From: Indolivaga alginatilytica | GTDB taxonomy: Bacteria; Bacteroidota; Bacteroidia; Bacteroidales; Dysgonomonadaceae | DNA length: 34,437 nt | Direction of reading: 5' to 3' | Assembly (NCBI RefSeq): GCF_003201355.1 | Contig: NZ_QICL01000025.1 | Coordinates: 32,789 to 67,225 of the forward strand | In this document: piece by piece, positions 14,443-22,181 of the stretch | Numbering within the stretch: the stretch's first letter is position 1 | Layout: the number at the start of each line of letters is the position of its first letter | Position numbers and translations under genes: made by a program | The notes under the pieces: model-generated | The model's database searches: none | What the model was told of the DNA's origin: nothing | What the model saw: the letters and a program-made list of their open reading frames with translations, nothing else

Positions 14443-15450
14443 ATGAAATCAGTTACTCCTCTAAAATTAGACACGGTTCGGTTTGTAACTAAGACAAAAT
14501 ACATTTCGAATGCTAATGACGAATTGTTTAAAAATGATATAGAGATAAAAACAGGAGAATCAATATCAATGGAATACATCTCACAAATGCACAAAGATAT
14601 TACACCCTTTGAGCTCAATATAAGAGCAAACTACCGTTCTAATCGAATGACTATTGAGTTTTCCTCTAAATTGCTTCTTAATGATTACCCACTGCTAATA
14701 TCTGACCAGACATTCAAACAATGCCTGTCCAATATCGAAATGCTCGGTATCTGCCAACTAGATATTAATAGCATAATCAATGATTGCTATTTCAATAAAT
14801 TGCATGTAACTAAAGATATTGATTTACAACTGACCGCCGAAATACTAAACAGGCTCAATCAATGTACAGGCGACTATCGCAGATATAAATGGTACAGATA
14901 TACAGATGCAATCCTTTTTACAAGAAATGTCAAAGCCGAGGATTGTCGGGAGTCTATTAGCATTTATAATAAAGAAGTAGAGATCAATCTTTCTCGAAAC
15001 AAGCCATTTTTGAATAAAACAGACAATTCAACATCCATCCTTGATTATTTCCAAGGTAAGACCCGTTTTGAGGTCAAACTTGAAAATAAACGTAAGATAC
15101 AAAAGGAATTAAGCATTGAGAATACAGACTATCAATCCGTAATGAATGCTTCCAAGAATATCATCCTTACCCAATTTGACAAAATATTCACTTCGAACAT
15201 TCCTCAATCCGATACCATGCAAATTAATAACATAGTTGATTATGGTCTATGGTGTATTATCCGTTATCACAACTTCAATTTGAAGAGCATCGAACAGGAA
15301 ATCAAAGACATGAAACTTTATGAAGATAAGACCAAAGGAGCGATGGGCAAACAAATGAAAAAAATACGGGCAATGATGCAGGCTTACCTTAATCAAAATC
15401 ATGATGCGGACACAATTATTGAAGGTATTAGAGAGAAACTAAAAGAATAA
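14443..15450 (+). CDS. Putative replication initiation protein (phage/plasmid Rep-like)
   Basis: 335 residues. It resembles rolling-circle or gene II/X-type phage and plasmid Rep proteins of Bacteroidetes: FNKLHVTKDIDL as the first strand, SISIYNKEVEINLSR, GKTRFEVKLENKRKIQKEL as the core strand-helix part. No standard HUH pair is visible, and a Tyr nucleophile cannot be chosen with confidence. It has its own transcript start, as the previous unit ends in a terminator. With the iterons and helicase it would make the element able to copy itself. A relaxase-like role cannot be excluded. Confidence 0.5.
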   Translation: MKSVTPLKLDTVRFVTKTKYISNANDELFKNDIEIKTGESISMEYISQMHKDITPFELNIRANYRSNRMTIEFSSKLLLNDYPLLISDQTFKQCLSNIEMLGICQLDINSIINDCYFNKLHVTKDIDLQLTAEILNRLNQCTGDYRRYKWYRYTDAILFTRNVKAEDCRESISIYNKEVEINLSRNKPFLNKTDNSTSILDYFQGKTRFEVKLENKRKIQKELSIENTDYQSVMNASKNIILTQFDKIFTSNIPQSDTMQINNIVDYGLWCIIRYHNFNLKSIEQEIKDMKLYEDKTKGAMGKQMKKIRAMMQAYLNQNHDADTIIEGIREKLKE

Positions 15451-15590
15451 ATTACTACCACGACACAAAATGACGTAGCAATTATCTTATATTTGCCAAA
15501 GCAATTGATATTTCGTTTCTTTCAAATAATCTTACGGAGGAATAGTCTCTTTTATCAGTACGGAACGATTTTTGAAAACCTATTGTAAAT

Positions 15591-16499
15591 ATGGCAACAA
15601 AGAATAATATAAGAAGAAACTACCTCATTATTAAGCGGATTATGCAGGGCGATACTCCAAGTATGGAAATCATTCGAAGGTATCTTGAAGCTCACGATTG
15701 CTTGATAACCCCTCGAACCTTGCAACGGGATATAGCCTCTATACGAGCGGATTTAGATGTAGATATAATATACGATAGTGAAAAGAACGGTTATTTTATT
15801 AATACCGATAGCTCTCTCGATCTACCTAAGATACTTTACTTTATCAATCTATCCGAAAGTTCTGATATTATTTTACAAAGCCTAAAGGATAAGAAAGATA
15901 TTTTGCAATACCTATCCATCAGCCCCAATACCGAATTTAAAGGAATTGAGCATTTGGGTACTCTCTTGCAAGCCATCCGAAGCAATCTTGTAATCCAATA
16001 TCAGCATCTTAATTATGAGAAGCAAACCAACAAAACCTATATAGCAGAACCCTATCTGCTGAAAGAATTTACAGGGCGATGGTATCTGTTTGCCTACATA
16101 AGAGAGAAAGGAGCATTCCGCACTTTTGGACTAGACCGAATTTCCAAACTGACTCTTACCAATACCCGATTTGAACGGGAGAGGCAATTAGCTGAAACAG
16201 CAAGCAAGTTCGACAATGTTTTTGGATTGGTATATGAGCCAGAACAAAATATCAACGCTCCGATTGAAGAAGTACAACTTCGGTTCTCTCAATTAATGAT
16301 AAATCATTTGTCTGCCCTGCCATTACACAAAAGCCAACAAATAAACGAAGATGTAGTAAACTTGCAAATCATTATCAATCCCGAAATAGAAAATAAGATA
16401 CTTAGCTATGGGGAACATGTAGAAGTGCTGTCTCCTCAATCCTTGCGAGAGAAGATAAAAGAACGATTGGCGGAAACCCTCAAAAAATACGACCAATGA
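15591..16499 (+). CDS. WYL-domain transcription regulator
   Basis: 302 residues. The N-terminal 70 form a DeoR/HTH_11-like winged helix (ITPRTLQRDIASIRADLDVD). A WYL domain spans about 115-190 with the conserved RWYLFAYIREKGAFRTFGLD; the tail is a WCX-type domain. WYL proteins sense ligands, possibly nucleotides or DNA ends, and control many defence systems. Its stop overlaps the ATG of the phosphatase gene (ATGA at 16496), so the two are coupled. A 140-bp gap upstream holds a TATATTTG -7-like box. Confidence 0.85.
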   Translation: MATKNNIRRNYLIIKRIMQGDTPSMEIIRRYLEAHDCLITPRTLQRDIASIRADLDVDIIYDSEKNGYFINTDSSLDLPKILYFINLSESSDIILQSLKDKKDILQYLSISPNTEFKGIEHLGTLLQAIRSNLVIQYQHLNYEKQTNKTYIAEPYLLKEFTGRWYLFAYIREKGAFRTFGLDRISKLTLTNTRFERERQLAETASKFDNVFGLVYEPEQNINAPIEEVQLRFSQLMINHLSALPLHKSQQINEDVVNLQIIINPEIENKILSYGEHVEVLSPQSLREKIKERLAETLKKYDQ

Positions 16500-17194
16500 A
16501 AATTTGTGTGATAAGTGACATACATGGCTCTACCTTGTGGGAAACAATCGTTGACAGAGAATACGATAATGTTGATAGATTCATCTTCTTGGGCGACTAT
16601 CTGGATGCCAAATACGAACAATCCTCTCCAAGCCAGCAAGTAGAGAATTTGGAACATATAGTAGAATTTAAAGAGGAATTTCAATCGGTGGATTTATTGA
16701 TTGGGAATCATGATTTACAATATGTTGGAGGAGAGAAGGTAGACTTCAACTCTAAAACTTACGAATTGGTAAAGCCTTATCTTACTTTCCTTATAGAAAG
16801 AGGGATGCTCCAAGTAATTACCCAATATGATAATTATCTGTTCTCTCATGCTGGGCTTAGTTCGGTTTGGATGAAAAAGAAAGGTATAAACAGTGAATCA
16901 GAAATTAATCAAAGATTTAAAGAGAATCCTTTGTTTGTTGATTATGTAAGTAAATCGAATTCAGACAATAGCGGAGATAATGATTATCAAAGTCCTCTGT
17001 GGATACGTCCTGCTTCTCTTGGAGATTCAGCCTATGGAAATAATATTCAAGTGATTGGACATAATAGATTAGAATCAGGGCAGATAGAAATAGTCCATGA
17101 TAAAAATAGAAAATTCATACTCACAGATACAGGAATGAAACAGTATTTAATCATAGACACTGAATCGGGAAAAGAAGAGATACTGAATATATGA
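16496..17194 (+). CDS. Calcineurin-like metallophosphoesterase coupled to the WYL regulator
   Basis: 232 residues, PPP/ApaH type. Metal-binding motifs: Asp8 and His10 (ISDIHG), Asp34 (GDY), Asn71-His72-Asp73 (GNHD), His118 (SHAG) and His189 (GHNR). This is the full order of a two-metal phosphatase. Substrates may be phosphoproteins, dinucleotides such as Ap4A, or RNA ends. Translational coupling with a WYL regulator suggests a stress or defence unit, but the substrate is unknown. A hairpin terminator follows at 17227. Confidence 0.8.
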   Translation: MKICVISDIHGSTLWETIVDREYDNVDRFIFLGDYLDAKYEQSSPSQQVENLEHIVEFKEEFQSVDLLIGNHDLQYVGGEKVDFNSKTYELVKPYLTFLIERGMLQVITQYDNYLFSHAGLSSVWMKKKGINSESEINQRFKENPLFVDYVSKSNSDNSGDNDYQSPLWIRPASLGDSAYGNNIQVIGHNRLESGQIEIVHDKNRKFILTDTGMKQYLIIDTESGKEEILNI

Positions 17195-17226
17195 TAGTAT
17201 AAAAGAAAATATAAGAATCAACAGCG

Positions 17227-17258
17227 ACCGTTACAGCAATGTAGCGGTTATTTTTTTG
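17227..17258 (+). terminator. Intrinsic terminator after the phosphatase gene
   Basis: ACCGTTACA pairs with TGTAGCGGT around a GCAA tetraloop, then TTATTTTTTT. A sister hairpin with nearly the same stem and tail lies at 19762-19795. Confidence 0.8.
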
Positions 17259-17344
17259 CCTAAAATGAAAGAAATCAGAAATAATATCAGAGCACCGACC
17301 GAATTTGTCGTAGCCACTATCTTAGATTTGCTCAAAAATAAGAT

Positions 17345-17581
17345 TTAAGGGTTATCGGTATCAATAGGTGGGAAAAGATCAGAAACAGGACAATCAAACC
17401 ATTTAGCTATAGTATAGACTTGATGTACGCTGTATCTGATGTTGTATTTTTCAGATTCCACTTGTCCGATAAAACCGTCAGAGCAACCAAGAATCTCAGC
17501 TAATCCCCTTTGGGATATATTGAGCTCCTTGCGTTTCTCCCGAATCTTATTAATGACGAACAAATCAACTTCTGATTTCAT
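17345..17581 (-). CDS. XRE-family helix-turn-helix regulator
   Basis: 78 residues, one clear HTH: IREKRKELNISQRGLAEILG, then SDGFIGQVESEKY and a VYTIAKWFDCPVSDLFP end, as in small Cro/CI-like regulators. It is divergent from the DUF1643 gene at 17674; a 92-bp gap between them holds AT-rich promoter elements and could be its operator. It may control itself and the DUF1643-lipoprotein genes. Its 3' end abuts the terminator region of the WYL-phosphatase unit. Confidence 0.75.
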   Translation of the reverse strand: MKSEVDLFVINKIREKRKELNISQRGLAEILGCSDGFIGQVESEKYNIRYSVHQVYTIAKWFDCPVSDLFPPIDTDNP

Positions 17582-17673
17582 AAAACCTTGAAAAATATAA
17601 GATAAAGTAACAAAAAGGTTTTATCTTCGTGCTTAGTTAAACTAAGTAAACGGGTCAGATAATAACTAAGATA

Positions 17674-18324
17674 ATGGCAAAAAAAGTGACTAAAGGGAAT
17701 TGGGTATATGAGTATGAATCAGTACCAAAGTACAGATTACAATACGATTATGAACTAACAGATGTAAGGTATATTCTTGGTGAAATGTTTAATATGGAAA
17801 TAAAGAAAACATTAATTTGTATAGGTATAAATCCAAGTACGGCAATGCCCGAGAACTTAGACCCAACACTTACTCGTGTACGGAATTATGCCAAACAAAG
17901 TGGAGAATATGGCTCTTGGTATATGCTGAATGTTTATCCGCAAAGGGCTACTGATCCCGAAGATATGCACAAAGACATGACCTATGACAAGGATATACAC
18001 GCCCAGAATATTAAATCTATTACCGCTCTACTAGGCACACTTTCAGATATTGATGTGTGGTGTGCTTGGGGAGCGACAATGAATGATAAAAAGCGAAATT
18101 TTCTCTCGGAATTATTCTATGGAAACAGTGAGCGGAATATTACAGGCTTAATAAGCTTATTTGATGCCAGTCATACCATATTCAAGGCTTATGGAGTTAC
18201 AAAGAAAGGTTATCCGTCTCATCCTCTTGTGATGCCCAAAGATGCAGTACTAAAAGATATTAACGCTATACCTCAATTGCAGTCGCTCTATGAGAGAATA
18301 AAAGAATCAATCAAACAGAAATAA
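17674..18324 (+). CDS. DUF1643 domain protein
   Basis: 216 residues. The conserved parts of DUF1643 are visible: CIGINPSTA, DPTLTRVRNYAKQSG, WYMLNVYPQRATDP, a later DVWCAWG and GYPSHPL. The fold resembles uracil-DNA-glycosylase-like proteins, but the reaction is not known. DUF1643 genes are common on mobile elements and in defence-rich areas. It is divergent from the XRE gene and lies 15 bp before the lipoprotein gene, so these are probably one transcript. Confidence 0.85.
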   Translation: MAKKVTKGNWVYEYESVPKYRLQYDYELTDVRYILGEMFNMEIKKTLICIGINPSTAMPENLDPTLTRVRNYAKQSGEYGSWYMLNVYPQRATDPEDMHKDMTYDKDIHAQNIKSITALLGTLSDIDVWCAWGATMNDKKRNFLSELFYGNSERNITGLISLFDASHTIFKAYGVTKKGYPSHPLVMPKDAVLKDINAIPQLQSLYERIKESIKQK

Positions 18325-18339
18325 TTAAACAACAGAAAA

Positions 18340-19737
18340 ATGAAGAAATTAAGTTTATTAATGATGCTGTTCGCCCTATTGTTAACGGCTTGTAGCGACA
18401 GTGAGAATGAAGACCCGAATGGTGGCGGTAAAGGGAACAATAAGGGGAATATCGTAGGTCTGAATATTAAAGATGCCAAGTTGATTTATGGAGTGGAAAA
18501 AGCTTCTGCCAAATCAATGCTGAAATCATCTGGTTCATCTACCTATTTTCGACAAGTAACAAAAGAAAATCAAAATCTTTCAGTAAATTGGATTACAGAA
18601 AGCGGAGATACAACTTCGGTAATTGCAATAGAAGCAATGGCGAATTTAAATGAAGAGTATATTATCATTAATACAAATAGTACACTTGATGACCCAGATC
18701 AAAAATTTACATATTACATTAGTTATATCGTTAATAAAAATACAGGTGTTATATTAAATCCAAAAGACCCAATTAGTGGAATAGATTTAATTAACACAAA
18801 CGATTACACTTCTTACTATGATAAAGAAAGATATTGTTATGTAAAAGCTGTTGCAGAATTATTGAAAATTGACTTACAATCTTATAATGTAGAACAAATT
18901 TTTAAAGATACAGATGATGTAAAAATTCTATCTAATGGCTCATATTTTGTTCATATGGTAAATGGTCAACACAAATATGGAAGTTTCCGATTGAATGAAG
19001 TTAACGAATTATCTGAAATGGAACGATATAAAGGATGGGATAATTACATTCCAGTTTATAGTGTTGTTGACGATATTATCAATATAATTTGCAGTAAGAA
19101 AAATTCTGATGGAACTACAACATATTCAATATTTTATTTTTCTGGTGGCGAAAATCCAGCCGAATATGGCTTTAGTGATCAATTTGATAATCCAAACCTA
19201 AGATTTTCATCAAATTTTGAATTACCACCAAATATACCAATAGGTTTCGTAATAGCTCCAATATCTGTTAATACATCAAAAACTAGTCAAATAATTTATA
19301 TTGGAACGCCTGATGGCAAAAATGGAATATTGATATCTTTTGATTACAATAATCTAAAACAAATTTCTAATGATTTAATAAGTGGATTTATAAGCGGAGA
19401 ACCTCAATATGGCGGTGGTTTATACAAAGGTGGTTCATACCCAAATATGGCTACAAATTCAACTGCATCATTTAATTCTAAGAGTAATGGCGACTTGATA
19501 ATCACCGAATTTAGTACAATGACCCAAAAAACAGTAAAAGATGCACAAGGTTATAAAATTGCTGCAATAATTGGGAAATATAAAGATAGTAAGCCAATTA
19601 CGTTTATTGGAAATAATTGGGAAAAGAGAAAACAATGTATAGGTACTATCGATTCGAAAGGTAATGCAGAAATACTTCAAGAATTTAGTTATAATGATAA
19701 CGAATCAATGAATGGTTTCTTAATGGAACTGAATTAA
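18340..19737 (+). CDS. Outer-surface lipoprotein of unknown function
   Basis: 465 residues. The signal peptide MKKLSLLMMLFALLLTAC ends in a lipobox (LLTAC); Ser-Asp follows the Cys, and the acidic residues after it fit the Bacteroidetes lipoprotein export signal to the cell surface. A Gly/Asn-rich linker follows, then a large beta-rich domain with no recognised catalytic motif; a six- or seven-bladed propeller is possible from the repeated strand pattern but unproven. The gene is more AT-rich than its neighbours after about 18550, a sign of transfer. A terminator follows at 19762. Confidence 0.75.
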   Translation: MKKLSLLMMLFALLLTACSDSENEDPNGGGKGNNKGNIVGLNIKDAKLIYGVEKASAKSMLKSSGSSTYFRQVTKENQNLSVNWITESGDTTSVIAIEAMANLNEEYIIINTNSTLDDPDQKFTYYISYIVNKNTGVILNPKDPISGIDLINTNDYTSYYDKERYCYVKAVAELLKIDLQSYNVEQIFKDTDDVKILSNGSYFVHMVNGQHKYGSFRLNEVNELSEMERYKGWDNYIPVYSVVDDIINIICSKKNSDGTTTYSIFYFSGGENPAEYGFSDQFDNPNLRFSSNFELPPNIPIGFVIAPISVNTSKTSQIIYIGTPDGKNGILISFDYNNLKQISNDLISGFISGEPQYGGGLYKGGSYPNMATNSTASFNSKSNGDLIITEFSTMTQKTVKDAQGYKIAAIIGKYKDSKPITFIGNNWEKRKQCIGTIDSKGNAEILQEFSYNDNESMNGFLMELN

Positions 19738-19761
19738 TTATTTTCTTTTAAAAGAGCAAAG

Positions 19762-19795
19762 ACCGTTACATTCAGTTGTAACGGTTATTTTTTTG
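19762..19795 (+). terminator. Intrinsic terminator after the lipoprotein gene
   Basis: ACCGTTACA at 19762-19770 pairs with TGTAACGGT at 19777-19785, followed by TATTTTTTT. It is nearly the same as the terminator at 17227. Confidence 0.8.
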
Positions 19796-19864
19796 CCAAA
19801 TAATCAGTAACAACGACAGAAAATGACGTATAACAGGTTGCATCTTTGGGATTTAATTAACAAC

Positions 19865-20200
19865 ATGGAAAATAAGAATTACTTCAAAATCAAAATAATA
19901 GATATGATTAGAGGCGATTTAATGATTATAACATTGGACTATACCCGTCTAACAGCCATCGGAATACAGAAAGTAATTCCTATCTGTACCCAAATAGTTA
20001 CCAATGGTAATAACAAACTGCTATTCTTGGGTAGCAAAGATTCCAAACTGGAATTAGAGCCACTCTATAATATCGCCGTATTAGCTCAATCCATTTTAGG
20101 AGGAAATCTTGTTTGGGATATTATAGACGAATTGCCGAAACTTGGGGAACCGCAAGACTTGGGTGGTTATCTGATACTAAATAGCCCAACTGATAGATAA
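19865..20200 (+). CDS. Hypothetical cytosolic protein
   Basis: 111 residues from the ATG at 19865. An in-frame ATG at 19823 lies inside a motif that also occurs in the non-coding gap at 15460-15477, so the later start is preferred. The protein has alternating strands and helices (DLMIITLDYTRLTAIGIQKV, NNKLLFLGSK, LYNIAVLAQSIL). No family recognised. It lies 35 bp before the DUF4406 gene and is probably co-transcribed. Confidence 0.5.
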   Translation: MENKNYFKIKIIDMIRGDLMIITLDYTRLTAIGIQKVIPICTQIVTNGNNKLLFLGSKDSKLELEPLYNIAVLAQSILGGNLVWDIIDELPKLGEPQDLGGYLILNSPTDR

Positions 20201-20235
20201 TTAAAGAATTGTATAATCATTTAAATAAATTGAAT

Positions 20236-20565
20236 ATGAGAAAGTTAAAGGTTTATGAACCTAAAGAAATCAAAACAGTGTATATATCAGGGCGAATAAC
20301 AGGCATACCTTTAAGCGAAGCCAAGAGGAATTTCGAGGAAGCCGAAGCCTTGTTATTGGAAAAAGGATATATTCCTGTAAATCCTATGAAAAATAACCAC
20401 GATCCAGATACCAAAGGCTGGATAGACCATATGTTAGAGGACATCGGAGGACTGATGCGTTGTGACGGTATCTTTATGCTCAATAATTGGCAACAATCCA
20501 AAGGGGCTCGAATAGAGCATTATATAGCTGTCGAAATGGACATTACTGTCATTACTAAGCTTTAA
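20236..20565 (+). CDS. DUF4406 protein (nucleoside 2-deoxyribosyltransferase-like)
   Basis: 109 residues from the ATG at 20236. The DUF4406 pattern is clear: TVYISGRITGIP, FEEAEALLLEKGYIPVNPM, a central Asp/His stretch, CDGIFMLNNWQQSKGARIEH. The fold is that of nucleoside 2-deoxyribosyltransferases and related Rossmann-like proteins that bind nucleotides; the Glu-His at the end of the motif is near the expected active site. Such genes are common in Bacteroidetes phages. Upstream ATG at 20209 is less likely. A terminator follows at 20637. Confidence 0.85.
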   Translation: MRKLKVYEPKEIKTVYISGRITGIPLSEAKRNFEEAEALLLEKGYIPVNPMKNNHDPDTKGWIDHMLEDIGGLMRCDGIFMLNNWQQSKGARIEHYIAVEMDITVITKL

Positions 20566-20636
20566 TAAGTAAGCTGTGAATGAATTGGTATTAATATGAA
20601 ATAAACATCTGACTCTCAATTATTATCAATATGACG

Positions 20637-20673
20637 AAGCGTCATAGTCTGACTTCAAGGCTATGACGCTTTT
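20637..20673 (+). terminator. Intrinsic terminator after the DUF4406 gene
   Basis: AAGCGTCATAG at 20637-20647 pairs with CTATGACGCTT at 20661-20671, followed by TT and AT-rich DNA. It separates this unit from the HU gene. Confidence 0.7.
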
Positions 20674-20760
20674 ATGTAAAGATATGACAACTCGTCTAAT
20701 TGAAATCCAACGGAATAACTCTTGAAAATATTATTGAATATCAATTAAAATCAATAAGAC

Positions 20761-21078
20761 ATGAACAAAAAAGAGTTAGTGAATGCTGTTTCTGAAATAA
20801 CAGGAATCAGCAAAAACGACACGAGAAAGACATTTGAAGCCATTATAGAGGCTATCAGTGCAGAAATGCAGAACAATGGCAATGTTATCATTCTTGGGTT
20901 TGGAACGTTCTCTGTGAAGGACAAGGCTGCCCGAATGAGTATACACCCACAAACAATGCAACCATTGGAACTGCCAGCAAAGAAAGTAGTTCGCTTTAAA
21001 CCAAGTGTCTATTTAAACAATCTTCTCGTCCAAAAGAAGAAGAGAGGCAGACCAAGAATCGAAAAAGTAGTAGGGTAA
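20761..21078 (+). CDS. HU-family DNA-binding protein with an AT-hook-like tail
   Basis: 105 residues. The HU fold is plain: NKKELVNAVSEITGISKNDT, helix 2, then GFGTFSVKDKAAR and the beta-arm with HPQTMQPLELPAKKVVRFKPS. Unlike ordinary 90-residue HU, it ends in KKKRGRPRIEKVVG, whose RGRPR is an AT-hook core for minor-groove binding. HU bends DNA in replication and integrase complexes; here it sits between cargo and the excisionase/integrase pair. It is a single-gene unit, convergent with the phosphoesterase gene. Confidence 0.85.
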   Translation: MNKKELVNAVSEITGISKNDTRKTFEAIIEAISAEMQNNGNVIILGFGTFSVKDKAARMSIHPQTMQPLELPAKKVVRFKPSVYLNNLLVQKKKRGRPRIEKVVG

Positions 21079-21079
21079 T

Positions 21080-21146
21080 AATAGATATTTATATGAAATT
21101 TCCCGTTGTTATTATAGACAACGGGGATAAAATTATTGATATCTAT
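21080..21146. terminator. Convergent stem-loop between HU and phosphoesterase genes
   Basis: CCCGTTGT (21102-21109) pairs with ACAACGGG (21118-21125) inside an outer pair ATAGATAT/ATATCTAT. It lies between convergent genes and may act in both directions; a classical T-run is absent. Confidence 0.45.
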
Positions 21147-21751
21147 AAGTCTAAGACAATAGGCTCATTTACCAAATTATAATTTTCGTCTAATACACTA
21201 CCATTTATAAATGTGGTGCTAGTAGCTTTTTGGAGACCATAGCACTCGTGAATATGTCCGAATAGATGATATTGGGGCTTGTTTTTTTTAACTCGTTGTT
21301 GTAAATCTTCATCCCCCATATTTGCCCCCAAGGTTGATTTATCTAAAATTCCCAATGGAGGGTTGTGTGTAATTAAAATATCAGTGTTAAATGGGATTTC
21401 GGCAATCTGTTGAGGAAGAAATCCATTAATATCATCCGAAAGAAAAAATGGAATGCCCCATATTTTTATATTTTCAATGGTTACGCCACTATTACAGAGA
21501 TAAAAGCAGTTTTTGGGTAAAAAGCGTTGAATAGTTTCTGTCTCTTTCTCCTCCAAACAAAAATCATGATTACCACCAATGAATATTTTATATTTGTAAT
21601 CTAACGAACCGAACCATTCAACAAAATCAGTAACTTCTTCTACTGTTCCACCCCAAGTTATGTCGCCAGCATGAATAAGCATATCAGCTTGAGGCAGATT
21701 TTGTAATTCATGGTGCTTTCCATGTGTGTCGGACATGAATAATATTCTCAT
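21143..21751 (-). CDS. Calcineurin-like metallophosphoesterase (MPPED/YfcE-like)
   Basis: 202 residues with the full motif set: Asp8 and His10 (SDTHG), Asp30 (AGD), Asn61-His62-Asp63 (GGNHD), His129 (THNPP) and GHIHE (165-169). The THNPPxGxLD pattern is typical of the MPPED1/UPF0046-like branch, which may hydrolyse cyclic nucleotides or RNA. It differs from the ApaH-like enzyme at 16496, so the element holds two unlike phosphoesterases. It is transcribed leftward, away from the excisionase and integrase genes by 64 bp. Confidence 0.85.
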   Translation of the reverse strand: MRILFMSDTHGKHHELQNLPQADMLIHAGDITWGGTVEEVTDFVEWFGSLDYKYKIFIGGNHDFCLEEKETETIQRFLPKNCFYLCNSGVTIENIKIWGIPFFLSDDINGFLPQQIAEIPFNTDILITHNPPLGILDKSTLGANMGDEDLQQRVKKNKPQYHLFGHIHECYGLQKATSTTFINGSVLDENYNLVNEPIVLDL

Positions 21752-21815
21752 AACTTCTAGTTTTTATTCTACAAAACTAATGGAAATATCAGAAATATTA
21801 AGCAGTTATGTAAAA

Positions 21816-22106
21816 TTAGACATTCACTTTTATAAGGGCTGCTTCTACCTCTTTCATATTAAACAGAGACCGTCTGCCCATTTTATGGCAAATAAAGACA
21901 CCAGCGTTAACGTATCTATGTAACGTAGCATAAGAAATATGGAGATGGGCACAAACTTCGGCTCTTGTAAACAAAGCGTCTTTTGTTGATTTCTTACTCA
22001 ATTCTTCTTTTCCATTCAGTTCATCTTTGACAATCTTTCGAACGATGGAGCTAATTTCTTTCATAAAATCCTCCATATCGTTGATAATGATAATTTCTTT
22101 TTTCAT
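21816..22106 (-). CDS. Excisionase-family HTH protein next to the second integrase
   Basis: 96 residues. The HTH_17 core TRAEVCAHLHISYATLHRYV and GRRSLFNMKEVE match the protein at 10651 closely; the N-terminal helix is acidic and shares the KKE start. It lies 75 bp after the integrase gene on the same strand and between it and the phosphoesterase gene, which is the usual place of an excisionase. It likely bends DNA at att and directs excision; that is inference from family and position. Confidence 0.75.
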   Translation of the reverse strand: MKKEIIIINDMEDFMKEISSIVRKIVKDELNGKEELSKKSTKDALFTRAEVCAHLHISYATLHRYVNAGVFICHKMGRRSLFNMKEVEAALIKVNV

Positions 22107-22181
22107 AACTGTAATTTTTACAACAAAAAAATGGATTATCTGATTAAGGATAATCCATTGAATTATAATAGATTTTGATTT

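Noticed and set aside
17265-17348. 27-codon ORF (MKEIRNN...) after the phosphatase terminator
   Set aside because: It has no recognisable motif and overlaps the end of the XRE gene. A related stretch at 15475 is broken by stops, so it looks like a non-coding block or a relic.
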